Shown: positions 32,929 through 42,019 of the stretch, piece by piece
Position numbering within the stretch: the stretch's first letter is position 1
Layout: the number at the start of each line of letters is the position of its first letter
Assembly: GCA_001689485.1 (NCBI GenBank)
Contig: LUJQ01000074.1
Coordinates: forward strand, 46,760 to 110,759
Length of the DNA stretch: 64,000 nucleotides
Direction: 5' to 3'
Source: Bacteroidales bacterium M6
GTDB taxonomy: Bacteria; Bacteroidota; Bacteroidia; Bacteroidales; Muribaculaceae
Notes under the pieces: model-generated
Told to the model about the DNA's origin: nothing
Database searches by the model: none
What the model saw: only the letters and a program-made list of their open reading frames with translations
Made by a program: the position numbers and the translations under genes

Positions 32929-34029
32929 CTAAAGAGTGCCAATTATTTTATTCCATTGATTGCGATGTTCGAATTTGATACCTTGGTCAAACACAAGTAA
33001 ATTTGCATAATTTTCGATGAACGATACAGGATTTTCTAACAGACGGAGGTAATATTTTAATGATGGGACTATCCCATTAATAACAATTTGGCAGCCATGC
33101 GTGTTTTTGACTTGTGAAATTAATTCGGCAATATGAGCTTCATCTTGTTTCCGAATCGCTTTGGTTGATAAGATATAATATCTACATACGGAACTTGGCA
33201 ATATTTTTTCTTTTGCACGTTCTACAATGTCTGTTGTTATGGCTATACCAGATTTAACTTCCACAGATTCAAAAGCAGCACCGGTTTCATCAACAATATC
33301 GATATCTCCTAATCTGCCGCTCTGTGAATCGGCTGATGTGTGGCTTTCAATTGGCAATAAATGTTTGCCTTCATAACGTTTTAATTCCTTGACCAGAGAG
33401 GTATATACCGCAAAAAAAGCCAATACAGGTAATCTTGATGCTCCACGACCTGAATATGGGTAATCAAAATGTTTTACCAAGACATCCATAATAGCATTGA
33501 TTGACAGGTTCTTTGGCTTGGCAATCTCTACTTGTCTCGAATCCCTGATATGTATTAGCCTTGCTAGCAAGTACTGTAGTGCCTCAACTACATTTATATT
33601 TTGATTTTGGATAATATCCAAGGTTTCTAAAAATGCGGTTTTTATTTTCTGAGGTGTAATCGCTCCTGGATAGGATAATGTATATGGTGATTTTTGTTCA
33701 AGAGAACGTGTAAGCCACCCACTAGAAGCCATATTTGGAAACGCTTTAGCTCTTAGAAACGGGGTTATATAGTGAGTGTCAAAAGTTCTGCCCGAATAAC
33801 CATTTGTAATGCTCTGCTGATGGTTTCTTATATCTTGAGTAGGATGCAGGCATTTGTAAACTATACTGGTTACTAATACGGCTAAGACACCTTTATTGTT
33901 ATCTGCGTAATCTGCGATATAAGCCAGATGTTTTTGCAGGTTTTCCGGTATTTTAAAAGAGTCATTTACCAAGTCGCGCTTAAGAGCTTCTAGATATATC
34001 CCTTCGAGAAACTGCTCTATTCCGTTCAT
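32929..34029 (-). CDS. Putative type II restriction endonuclease (system 1)
   Basis: 366 residues; the family is not one I can name. A PD-(D/E)XK-like core is visible at ~238-258: GDIDIVDETGAAFESVEVKSG, with acidic residues in GDIDIVD and the E-V-K triad. Helical N- and C-terminal regions surround it. It overlaps the cytosine-5 methyltransferase gene by 4 bp (ATGA), the tight coupling usual for type II restriction-modification pairs. It would cut unmethylated copies of the partner's recognition site, which is unknown. Codon use and composition are clearly more AT-rich than flanking ruvB and the surface protein genes, consistent with horizontal gain. It might instead be a different nuclease-fold protein. 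Confidence 0.75.
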   Translation of the reverse strand: MNGIEQFLEGIYLEALKRDLVNDSFKIPENLQKHLAYIADYADNNKGVLAVLVTSIVYKCLHPTQDIRNHQQSITNGYSGRTFDTHYITPFLRAKAFPNMASSGWLTRSLEQKSPYTLSYPGAITPQKIKTAFLETLDIIQNQNINVVEALQYLLARLIHIRDSRQVEIAKPKNLSINAIMDVLVKHFDYPYSGRGASRLPVLAFFAVYTSLVKELKRYEGKHLLPIESHTSADSQSGRLGDIDIVDETGAAFESVEVKSGIAITTDIVERAKEKILPSSVCRYYILSTKAIRKQDEAHIAELISQVKNTHGCQIVINGIVPSLKYYLRLLENPVSFIENYANLLVFDQGIKFEHRNQWNKIIGTL

Positions 34030-35204
34030 AATAATTGCTTTTTTATTTCGCGCATAATTTCATGTATCATCGGTATGCACACAGAATTACCAATCTGTCT
34101 GTATTGTTCCGCAAGACTGCTGCTGCGAATGAAATTTGATGGAAACCCCATGATTTTGTAACATTCGTTAATTGTTAGTTTCCTCACATTTTCTCCATCA
34201 TATATCCAAAATCGTCCAGAAGTTTCTTGCGAAGGTATTGCCGGATGGATCCCTTCTATGGAATAAATACGATTGGGCTGTTTATGGACTCTTGAAAGAT
34301 GCTCTGTTCCAGGTCTAACTCCTGCTTTTCTGATATTTTTATTGCGATAACCTGCAAAAATCAACCCTGATGGCTGCTTTTTCATCTTATCTAAAATTGT
34401 ATAAGGTTCGGTTAGATACTCAAACTCGTTTGTCTCAGGATTATCAAGGATTTCTTGCAAGGAGACTTCTTTCCTTCGTTTTACAGCTGTAAAATTGAAC
34501 ACCTTGTCACGATGGCCTACTATGATTATTCTTTCGCGATTTTGTGCTACTCCAAATTGTGATGAATTTAAGACAGACCAACTATATTTATATCCAAGAT
34601 TATTCAATCCTTGTAGAATTGTTTTTAACGTGTTGCCGTGGTCATGGTGTACCAGATGCTTGACATTTTCAAGAAAAACTACTTTGGGACGCTTTGCTTC
34701 AATGATACTGAATACGGAATAAATCAAAGTGCCGCGTGTATCCTCAAATCCTTTCATCTTCCCGGAAATACTGAAAGGCTGACAAGGAAATCCTGCAGTC
34801 AATACATCATGGTATGGGATTATGTCTACAGGAATTTTCGTAATGTCTCCAAATGGATATTCGCCATAATTAGCTTCATATACTTTTTGGGCATAAGGGT
34901 TGAATTCTGAAGAAAACACGCATTTGCCACCCTCCCATTGTAAGGGTATTCTAAATCCTCCTATACCTGCGAAAAGGTCAATAAATGAGAACTCAGGATT
35001 GTTCGTTGGAGGAAATGGCACATCAAATTCTATATCGTAGTTGAAAAGTGAAGAGGCATAATATACAACTTGTGGCTCTGATACGATTGTATCCAAGCCG
35101 GATTCAATAGCATCAAAACTTTTATGTAAGGAATGGGTTATGAATGCTCTGTCATTTCCTTCGTAGTTTTTATCAAGGGATGGGTAAAGTTCGCTTATAC
35201 GCAT
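34026..35204 (-). CDS. DNA (cytosine-5-)-methyltransferase (system 1)
   Basis: 392 residues. An N-terminal extension of ~70 residues precedes the catalytic domain. Motif I is FIDLFAGIGGFR (~72-83), motif IV is AGFPCQPFSISG with the catalytic Cys, motif VI is VVFLENVKHL, motif VIII is QNRERIIIVG, and motifs IX-X are near YKIMGFPSNF and YRQIGNSVCIPM. It methylates C5 of cytosine in the site cut by the adjoining endonuclease; specificity resides in the region between motifs VIII and IX (~240-330) and cannot be read off. It is first in the operon. A -7 box (35263-35271) and a palindrome in the leader (35230-35251) suggest autoregulation. Confidence 0.95.
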   Translation of the reverse strand: MRISELYPSLDKNYEGNDRAFITHSLHKSFDAIESGLDTIVSEPQVVYYASSLFNYDIEFDVPFPPTNNPEFSFIDLFAGIGGFRIPLQWEGGKCVFSSEFNPYAQKVYEANYGEYPFGDITKIPVDIIPYHDVLTAGFPCQPFSISGKMKGFEDTRGTLIYSVFSIIEAKRPKVVFLENVKHLVHHDHGNTLKTILQGLNNLGYKYSWSVLNSSQFGVAQNRERIIIVGHRDKVFNFTAVKRRKEVSLQEILDNPETNEFEYLTEPYTILDKMKKQPSGLIFAGYRNKNIRKAGVRPGTEHLSRVHKQPNRIYSIEGIHPAIPSQETSGRFWIYDGENVRKLTINECYKIMGFPSNFIRSSSLAEQYRQIGNSVCIPMIHEIMREIKKQLL

Positions 35205-35229
35205 GCGTTATCAATTTCAAACAAATCAT

Positions 35230-35251
35230 GTCACCTGAAAATTCAGATGAC
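35230..35251. promoter_or_regulatory. Palindrome in the leader of restriction-modification system 1
   Basis: GTCACCTGAA (35230-35239), two bases, TTCAGATGAC (35242-35251): ten-base arms with one mismatch, between the -7 box and the start codon (26 bp before the ATG). Suitable as an operator for methyltransferase or controller autoregulation; no controller gene is present. Confidence 0.55.
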
Positions 35252-35262
35252 TTCACCTCAAT

Positions 35263-35271
35263 GCAAAGTTA
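35263..35271 (-). promoter_or_regulatory. -7 box of restriction-modification system 1
   Basis: TAACTTTGC on the minus strand, about 60 bp before the methyltransferase ATG. No clear -33 at ideal spacing. Confidence 0.5.
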
Positions 35272-35468
35272 GTATAATTTGGGGACTTTTTGAACTAGAT
35301 CTGTACATAGATATCATAAATCATACATAATCTTATGCTTGGTGGAGGCATTGTAAGAATGCGATAGTTTGTATAGTTAAAGTATATTAAAAAGCAGGGA
35401 GGGTATTTTTAAGAGGAGATTTTGATATTACCTTTATGGCGCATAAATTATCATGAAAAACGTTAAAT

Positions 35469-37415
35469 ATGAATAAAAAATGCATAAACACCGGTTGCCG
35501 CCGCCACAACTTGTGTAAAAAAATGTTGGTGGCATTATGCGGTTCGTTGCTCGCAACAGGCTCTGTGTGCGCTTCGGCAGGTGAGGGTGATGTGAGCCGG
35601 CAGATGCGGCTGGGGTACACGGCAGGCAACATGGGGCTTAGCCTGGGTTATATGACGAAGCTTGTCGTGAAAGGGGCGATAGAGCTGGAGCCTTCGAAGC
35701 TTGAAGCCATATCAGGGTCGTCCATAACATCGCTGAGAATTGCTGTCGGGAATAAACTTACATGTCAGAATAACTATGTGTTCATAACCGATGACCTTTA
35801 TGGAGAACCGCTCTACCGGCAGGATGTTGCCGAGTTCCACTATGGATGGAACGAGGTGGCGCTCGATGTGCCGTTTGAAATCGACGGCCGCCGTTTGTTC
35901 GTGGGCTACCGTTATGAGAGCGAGGGGGAGACACTGTCGCTCGACGGGGAGAAAGACAATGACCTTGCCAACTGGATATCGATCAGCCAGACCTCGGAAG
36001 AGGGTGGGAGCTGGGAGCATCAGGGAGGGGGTGCGCTGAACATCCAGGCTGTGGTCGAGGGGGATAACCTGCCGCAAAACGACATCGCCATCGACAGGCA
36101 TTCGATTGTGAAATATGGCTGCCAGTCACAGCCTATGCCCCTCCATGTGGTTGTGCGCAACATGGGGGCTGCAACAGTGCGAAGCCTTGGTTACACGGTG
36201 TCTTTCGACGGGAAGGAAGTTATAAACGGCACGGCCGAAAATCTGGAGATTATTTCGAACGACCTGGCATTGATAAATCTAGGGGAGCTTGTGTTCGACC
36301 GTAACACCATAGGCGACATCGATGTGAGAATCGACGAGGTGAACGGTGTGGCTGACGAAACTCCCGGCGATAACGGGCTGACAGTGGCTAATGTGATAGT
36401 GCGCAAAGACTATACGCCGCGCACCGTGCTGCTTGAACAGTTCACTTCGACATACTGCAACAACTGCCCCAATGCGTCGCATGCCATTATCGATGCCTTC
36501 CGCTTCCGTCCCGGGATTGCCCATGTAACCCATCATTCAGGATTCCGCAAGGATATATACACGATTCCGGAATCGGAGTCATACGTATGGCTTTATACTG
36601 ACGGCACTTCCGGCTCCACATATGCCCCGGCAGCGATGCTCGACCGTACCAACATGTCGTCGGCGGGGGCTTCCAATGGTTCGGGAGGAAGCACTCCCGG
36701 CCCGGTGTTTGCCGTTGAGAGAGACCGGTTAGGCGGACTTATCGACGACAGGCTTTCCACTCCTGCCCTGGTTTCGGTCAATGCCGTAAGCCGGTATGAC
36801 CGGTCGGCAGCCATGGCCTATGTGACTGTGAGCGGGAACATTCCCAACGGGTCGCCAGAGCGGCTCAATGCCAAAGACCCACGGCTTACTGTAATGTTGG
36901 TCGAGGATTATGTAGAAGGCCCGCAGACCGGTGTTACGACACCTTTGGAAGGGGAATATGTGCATCGCAATGTGGTGCGTGCGGTATTGACCGGTGTCTG
37001 GGGCGACCCTGTGACATTTGCTGACGGTGCCTACAAATCATCTGAATACTCTGTTGCAGTGCCTGAGGGATGGGACGTGAAAAACATGCATGTGGTGGCA
37101 TTTCTTGCCGACTTTGATGCTTCGTCGCCTAACAAGTGCCAGGTGTTCAATGCCGCCGATGTCCGACTTGCCGATGCGGCGTCAGTTGAAAAAGTTGTTG
37201 CAGGTGAGGTTTGGAAGCCGTCGGTTGTCGGCGGCCTGCTGGCATTGCCTGCCGGTTGCCACGGCCTTAAGGTTTTCAATACCATGGGGGTTAAAGTGGC
37301 CGAAGCCGGGAATTGCGATAACATGTTGTCGTTGCGCCATCTTGCCAAAGGGATATATCTGGTTGTTGCCGAGACAGGCGGTGCCCCTTTGACGGCTAAG
37401 ATAATCATGAGGTGA
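35469..37415 (+). CDS. Omp28-related secreted protein with thioredoxin-like CxxC motif
   Basis: 648 residues. The start is MNKKCINTGCRRHNLCKK followed by a hydrophobic signal segment (MLVALCGSLLATGSVCASA). An N-terminal beta-rich region (~45-200) contains WISISQTSEEGGSWEHQGGGA, a CARDB-like middle (~205-310), then an Omp28 domain from ~320: TPRTVLLEQFTSTYCNNCPNASHAIIDAF. Its Cys-x-x-Cys (C-N-N-C) and AIIDAF resemble a thioredoxin fold. The C-terminus (~590-648) has a T9SS-type CTD look (GLKVFNTMGVKVAEAG...LAKGIYLVVAETGG). It may bind or reduce peptides or be a surface protein. It opens a two-gene set with the 1063-residue protein. Confidence 0.83.
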   Translation: MNKKCINTGCRRHNLCKKMLVALCGSLLATGSVCASAGEGDVSRQMRLGYTAGNMGLSLGYMTKLVVKGAIELEPSKLEAISGSSITSLRIAVGNKLTCQNNYVFITDDLYGEPLYRQDVAEFHYGWNEVALDVPFEIDGRRLFVGYRYESEGETLSLDGEKDNDLANWISISQTSEEGGSWEHQGGGALNIQAVVEGDNLPQNDIAIDRHSIVKYGCQSQPMPLHVVVRNMGAATVRSLGYTVSFDGKEVINGTAENLEIISNDLALINLGELVFDRNTIGDIDVRIDEVNGVADETPGDNGLTVANVIVRKDYTPRTVLLEQFTSTYCNNCPNASHAIIDAFRFRPGIAHVTHHSGFRKDIYTIPESESYVWLYTDGTSGSTYAPAAMLDRTNMSSAGASNGSGGSTPGPVFAVERDRLGGLIDDRLSTPALVSVNAVSRYDRSAAMAYVTVSGNIPNGSPERLNAKDPRLTVMLVEDYVEGPQTGVTTPLEGEYVHRNVVRAVLTGVWGDPVTFADGAYKSSEYSVAVPEGWDVKNMHVVAFLADFDASSPNKCQVFNAADVRLADAASVEKVVAGEVWKPSVVGGLLALPAGCHGLKVFNTMGVKVAEAGNCDNMLSLRHLAKGIYLVVAETGGAPLTAKIIMR

Positions 37416-37505
37416 CGGATGTGTGGCCTTGTCGTGAAATGAACGGTATAAGTCACAAGGGCTTATGCCATTACCTTAAATAATTTACCATAAACTAATG
37501 TAGTT

Positions 37506-40500
37506 ATGAAAAAACGGTTACTTCCAGCCATGCTGGCAGCATTTACGCTCACGATGGGCGTAAATGCAACCACGCTGAATGAGGATGGTCATTTCTATTG
37601 TGACTTTTCACTCGGAGATGAGGATTTTAACCCTTGGACAGTGGTGAGCGACGGCAATGACGATGGCAGATGGGGTGGTTTGGAAACCTCCCAGATGGCA
37701 CCTGTTCACTTCGGGGGATACGACGAGTCAGACGATTATCTTTTTTCGCCGAAAATCACCCTGCCGCAGGGGAAGGAATATATTGTCAAAATAAATCTAT
37801 GGGCCGACTGGCCATGTGATATGCAGGTCACGGCAGGTCACACTTTGGAGCCGTCCGACCAGACAGCAATATCTGAAGTAGAGCGGTTCAATGGTGACCA
37901 TTATGTTGCTTACAAGATGCCTTCATCCATAAATGGCGACATACATGTAGGCATCCGCGCCGTGACCGAGGCCGGATTGAAGGGATACCTGTACGTCAAG
38001 TCGGTAGAGGTGGCAGAGGCCAGGGACGGCAGTATAGCTTTCACATTGGTTGACAGCCGTGAGAAGGCGCCGGTAGCCGATGTGGACTTGAAATTGACCG
38101 GTGATACTTACCGTCAGTTCACAATACGCACCGACAGTGAGGGTAAGGCGCTGTTCGAACACCTTACCCCTGGTGTGTACACGGTGGATTTTGATTTCCC
38201 GGGTCTGATAAAAGGGGAACCTGTGGAGGTCACAGTTGCCGACAATACCGTAGTCGATTATAAGATCGACGCATTGACATTGCCTATGGTGGCGGTTCGC
38301 GGTGTGCTGTCGGATTCCAAGAAGCGACCGCTGGCCGATGCCCAAATAACCCTTGCAGGTGAGCTGGCCACATATTCGGCAGTTTCGGATGCATCCGGGG
38401 CATTTGAAATCAAAAATGTGTTCGGTGAGAACTCTTATGAATTGAATGTCAGCAAGGATCTGAAAGAACCGTATGAGAAAACCGTAAAGCTGGGCGACAC
38501 CGACCTCGATCTAGGGCAGATTGACATCGCGAATTTCTTCTCGGCACCGGCAGGTGTCAGCGCCGACCTTACGGAAAACGGTATGTTTGTGTCGTGGGCG
38601 GTGTCACTTTCAAGAAAGGACTTCCTGCATGACAGCGGTAATTATGGCGGCGTCTATGCCCTCTCGCCGCGTGAGGGTGCATATGTCAGGTTTGGTGTAA
38701 AATTCGACGAGCCGATGACTCTCGACGAAATCAACTGGGTTGTGACAGAGCTGACCGACGGTAAGGTGGATGTTTTTGTATATCCCATCGGGCGTGACGG
38801 TGCGGTTGCCAAATCCCCGGTTTATGAAGCGCTCGGAGTGCCTAGCGATACATATGACTGGCAGCATCTGATTTGGCAGACCCATCGGATGACACATTCC
38901 GTCAGCCTCCCCTACGGGTGCATCATAGCCATAGGGCATGTCAATGAGCCTGACAACAACATCTCGATGCCTTGCGATTACCGCAACAACGGGCCTTCCT
39001 ATGAGCAGAATAATGAGGGGGATTGGGTTTCAGCATATGTGAGCAATTTCTTAATCCGTGGTAAAGGTACTTCTGTAAGCCGGGAAGTGGCTGTAGAACC
39101 TTTCGCTGCTGCGGCATTGCGCAGTGTGTCCACTCCGCGTAAGGCCAATGGATTGAAATTGGAAGGGACATGCTTCAACGTGTGGCGTGTCAACGGTGAT
39201 GCGGATGCGGTTGAGCCTGACATGACGCCGATTGCAACCGGCCATAGCGGCCTTTATGTTTTCGACCGTGAGTTTGACAAGCTTTCGCAGGGTGTTTACA
39301 GATATGGCGTGCAGGCGGTAAGCGACGACGGCAGAAAGTCGGACATTATATATTCTTCCCCTATAGCCCATAAGATGACAACCGATGTCACACTGAAACT
39401 GTATGCTAACACCGCCCTCCCGCTTTCGAACGGGGCACGCGTAACCCTGCAGGGCACATGGGATGGCGCTCCTTCCTATGCCGGTGTGATAGAGGACGAG
39501 ACGCTGTCGTTCGGGGAGATTGCCAAAGGGGAATATGTGCTTACAGCGGAAAAATACGGTTTCCAGACGATAAATGAGACATTGAATCTTTCCTCGGAGT
39601 CGAGCTATACCATATTAAAGGATTTTTGGCTGACACCGCTACCTCCATTCTCTCTCAGCGCCGAACAGGAGGAGGAAACCGGAGGCGTGATGCTGTCGTG
39701 GAACCGCAGTGAGGGGATTTTTGAGGATTTCGAAGGGATGAATGACTTTGAAATCAATCCTGCCGGTGAGCTGGGCTGGACTTATGCCGACCTTGACAAA
39801 GGCGTTACATATGGTGTTGCACAATGCCAGCAGAGCCCTTATCCCAACATGCATTCGCCTATGGCGTTCATGGCGTTCAATCCCACGGCGACCACTCCCG
39901 ATGTGTCTGCCCTGGTGCGTCCCTACAGCGGCAAAAAGGTGCTTATTGATGCCAGCCTGGAGAGCGGGGCGCGCAACGATGACTACCTTTTCTCCCCGGT
40001 GCTTGAGTTTGACACGCCGTTTACCTTCCGATTCATGGCGGCCTCAGGGTTCTACGGGTTGCTAGGCAATGAGGAATTCATGGTGGGTTATTCCACAACC
40101 GATGCCGACCCCGGTTCGGTGATATGGATTACAGACGAATCTGAGAAAGTGAGCGGTGCATGGACGCGCTACGAGTACACACTCCCGGCAGATGCCCGCC
40201 ATGCCGTGATAAGGTGTGTGTCGAAGGACTGCCTGTTCTTTATGCTCGACGATATTTTCATCGGTCGTGAAGAATCGGATATCTTCAACATGACATCCTA
40301 CAATGTAACCCTTGACGGAGAAGCCTACACCACCACTACAGGGCGCTCGCTGACCTTCGAAAACCTTGAGGAGGGGCGTCATATCGCCACTGTGCAGACC
40401 GTATATACCCTGGTTGATGGCAAGAACTCTTATTCCGAGCCGGTAGAGATTATGTTCGAGGCCAGACAGACCGGCGGTATCGACGAGGTTTCAATCGAGC

Positions 40501-40697
40501 CGATGCATATCTACGATCCCGCGACCAAGACGCTCCGTGCAGGCCGCAACGTGACCCTTATGGAGGTTATCGACCTTTATGGGCGCACGGTGGCCACCGG
40601 CGATGTAATCGACCTTTCATCCAAGGCGTCCGATGTATATATCATCCGCATTACCGATAGCGAAGGGCAGACCAGGTGCTATAAGCTGGCAATCTGA
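37506..40697 (+). CDS. Large secreted surface protein, carboxypeptidase-regulatory-like and choice-of-anchor domains
   Basis: 1063 residues with signal peptide (MKKRLLPAMLAAFTLTMGVNA). A choice-of-anchor J-like domain spans ~25-170 (DYLFSPKITLPQGKEYIVKI). Two carboxypeptidase-regulatory-like beta sandwiches follow (~180-260 and ~265-345; VRGVLSDSKKRPLADAQITLAGE). Fibronectin-like and further regulatory-like segments occupy ~355-735. A second choice-of-anchor J domain is at ~740-935 (FSLSAEQEEETGG...NDDYLFSPVLEFDTP). The C-terminal CTD-like end is MEVIDLYGRTVATG...SDVYIIRITDSEG. It lies 90 bp after the Omp28 gene. No catalytic residues were recognised; an adhesive or glycan-binding surface role is plausible. 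A copy of the intergenic repeat follows the stop. Confidence 0.8.
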   Translation: MKKRLLPAMLAAFTLTMGVNATTLNEDGHFYCDFSLGDEDFNPWTVVSDGNDDGRWGGLETSQMAPVHFGGYDESDDYLFSPKITLPQGKEYIVKINLWADWPCDMQVTAGHTLEPSDQTAISEVERFNGDHYVAYKMPSSINGDIHVGIRAVTEAGLKGYLYVKSVEVAEARDGSIAFTLVDSREKAPVADVDLKLTGDTYRQFTIRTDSEGKALFEHLTPGVYTVDFDFPGLIKGEPVEVTVADNTVVDYKIDALTLPMVAVRGVLSDSKKRPLADAQITLAGELATYSAVSDASGAFEIKNVFGENSYELNVSKDLKEPYEKTVKLGDTDLDLGQIDIANFFSAPAGVSADLTENGMFVSWAVSLSRKDFLHDSGNYGGVYALSPREGAYVRFGVKFDEPMTLDEINWVVTELTDGKVDVFVYPIGRDGAVAKSPVYEALGVPSDTYDWQHLIWQTHRMTHSVSLPYGCIIAIGHVNEPDNNISMPCDYRNNGPSYEQNNEGDWVSAYVSNFLIRGKGTSVSREVAVEPFAAAALRSVSTPRKANGLKLEGTCFNVWRVNGDADAVEPDMTPIATGHSGLYVFDREFDKLSQGVYRYGVQAVSDDGRKSDIIYSSPIAHKMTTDVTLKLYANTALPLSNGARVTLQGTWDGAPSYAGVIEDETLSFGEIAKGEYVLTAEKYGFQTINETLNLSSESSYTILKDFWLTPLPPFSLSAEQEEETGGVMLSWNRSEGIFEDFEGMNDFEINPAGELGWTYADLDKGVTYGVAQCQQSPYPNMHSPMAFMAFNPTATTPDVSALVRPYSGKKVLIDASLESGARNDDYLFSPVLEFDTPFTFRFMAASGFYGLLGNEEFMVGYSTTDADPGSVIWITDESEKVSGAWTRYEYTLPADARHAVIRCVSKDCLFFMLDDIFIGREESDIFNMTSYNVTLDGEAYTTTTGRSLTFENLEEGRHIATVQTVYTLVDGKNSYSEPVEIMFEARQTGGIDEVSIEPMHIYDPATKTLRAGRNVTLMEVIDLYGRTVATGDVIDLSSKASDVYIIRITDSEGQTRCYKLAI

Positions 40698-40707
40698 TTT
40701 CCCTGTT

Positions 40708-40780
40708 CATAAGTAGGTCATGAAAATTATTGCGCATAAAACGTATAACCAGGCTTTATCATAATTTCCGCGACTTACTG
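40708..40780 (+). repeat. Intergenic inverted-repeat element, copy B
   Basis: CATAAGTAGGTC at the left and ATAATTTCCGCGACTTACT at the right match the ends of copy A (31579-31626 on the minus strand) with few changes; the middle is about 25 bp longer. It lies 10 bp after the stop of the 1063-residue protein gene. Confidence 0.7.
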
Positions 40781-40874
40781 CTTTAATAAAGCAAAGGCAA
40801 CCCGCTTTGGCCCGGTGACGGGCAAAGCGGGTTGTCGCTGTTTGATAAAGGATGCTGAAAAACAGAATATGAAA

Positions 40875-40907
40875 TTTGGTCGGGTTGCAAACAGTGAGTA
40901 CCTTTGG
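40875..40907 (+). promoter_or_regulatory. Promoter of the lplA-gcv operon
   Basis: TTTG (40875-40878), 20 bp, TACCTTTGG (40899-40907). This is an ideal Bacteroidetes promoter and places the in-frame ATG at 40876 upstream of the transcript, supporting 40966 as the lplA start. Confidence 0.7.
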
Positions 40908-40965
40908 GGAGGCCATAAAGTTGCCGGTGGCAGTGCCCGGCATACCTGCGGTTTGTAAGAACGTT

Positions 40966-41973
40966 ATGATTTACGCCGAACTTCCCGAAGGATTCGCAGG
41001 GGAAAAACAGAAACTTCCTTTTTTCCTGGCGATGGAGGAATTTCTCGCGCGGCAACGCGGCGGGGAATATTTCTTCATGTGGCAGGTGGCGCCGACGGTT
41101 ATTTTCGGGCGTAACCAGGACATCGAGGCTGAGGTGAATCTTGACTATTGCCGGGAGCATGGCATCGGGGTGTATCGCCGGAAAAGCGGCGGCGGATGTG
41201 TATATGCCGACCGTAACAACATAATGTTCAGCCATATCGCAACCTGCGGGGAAGTTGCAACCACCTTCATACATTACACTTCGGCTGTCGCGTCGATGTT
41301 GCGGGAACTAGGGCTGGATGCCGCAACGACAGGCCGCAACGACATAATGATAGGTGACCGCAAAGTGAGTGGTTACGCATTTTATAATATCAACCTGCCG
41401 CATGGCGCGCGTGCCGTGGTGCATGGCACTATGCTCTATGATGCCGATATTGAGAGCATGATGCATGCCATCACCCCATCGGCCGTAAAGCTGGAGGCAA
41501 AGGGGGTGGCATCGGTGCGTAAACGGGTTACTACTGTGCGCGAACATTGCGGCATCACGCTTGACGGGTTCAAGGCGTTTGCCCGCAGGCGGCTGTGCGA
41601 TAGTGTAATGACGCTGACGCATGCCGATATTGCCGCAATCCGTGAAATCGAGCAGGGGTATTATGAATCTGCCTGGATTTACGGCAAACGACGCCACCGC
41701 AACCTGTCAGTCCCGAAACGGATAGAAGGGGTTGGGGAATTCATTGTCGACATGACCCTTGCCGATGGTTCGGAACCGCCGCGTATCGAAGCCCTCGACA
41801 TTACCGGCGACTTTTTCATCACCGGCGATATAGATGCCGAAATAATCAGGCCGCTCACAGGTTGCGAGCTTACGCCGGAGGGTGTGGCTGCCGCACTTTC
41901 AGGCGTCGACCTCCCGTCGGTCATACCTAATCTCTCCGTTGAAAGCCTTACGGCGTTGCTAATCGACCGGTGA
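40966..41973 (+). CDS. lplA: Lipoate-protein ligase A
   Basis: 335 residues from ATG 40966 (MIYAELPEG); the longer frame from 40876 begins within the promoter. LplA activates lipoate with ATP and transfers it to a lysine of a lipoyl domain. Family motifs are FFMWQVAPTVIFGRNQDIEAEV (W-x-x-x-x-x-V-x-x-G-x-x-Q/N), YRRKSGGGCVYADRNNIMFS (the R-R-x-S-G-G-G lipoate-binding loop), GRNDIMIGDRKVSGYAF and the Lys in KVSG. The C-terminal accessory domain is present. It sits at the head of a gene run that ends with lpdA, so its substrate is almost certainly the GcvH protein encoded downstream. No lipA or lipB is seen here, suggesting use of scavenged lipoate. Confidence 0.93.
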   Translation: MIYAELPEGFAGEKQKLPFFLAMEEFLARQRGGEYFFMWQVAPTVIFGRNQDIEAEVNLDYCREHGIGVYRRKSGGGCVYADRNNIMFSHIATCGEVATTFIHYTSAVASMLRELGLDAATTGRNDIMIGDRKVSGYAFYNINLPHGARAVVHGTMLYDADIESMMHAITPSAVKLEAKGVASVRKRVTTVREHCGITLDGFKAFARRRLCDSVMTLTHADIAAIREIEQGYYESAWIYGKRRHRNLSVPKRIEGVGEFIVDMTLADGSEPPRIEALDITGDFFITGDIDAEIIRPLTGCELTPEGVAAALSGVDLPSVIPNLSVESLTALLIDR

Positions 41974-42019
41974 TGCCGTGAAACAATTAGAATCACCTAA
42001 AATCTATCATACCTGTTTT

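Noticed and set aside
40876..40965. Long N-terminal extension of lipoate ligase
   Set aside because: It begins inside an ideal TTTG-N20-TACCTTTGG promoter and does not match the family start.
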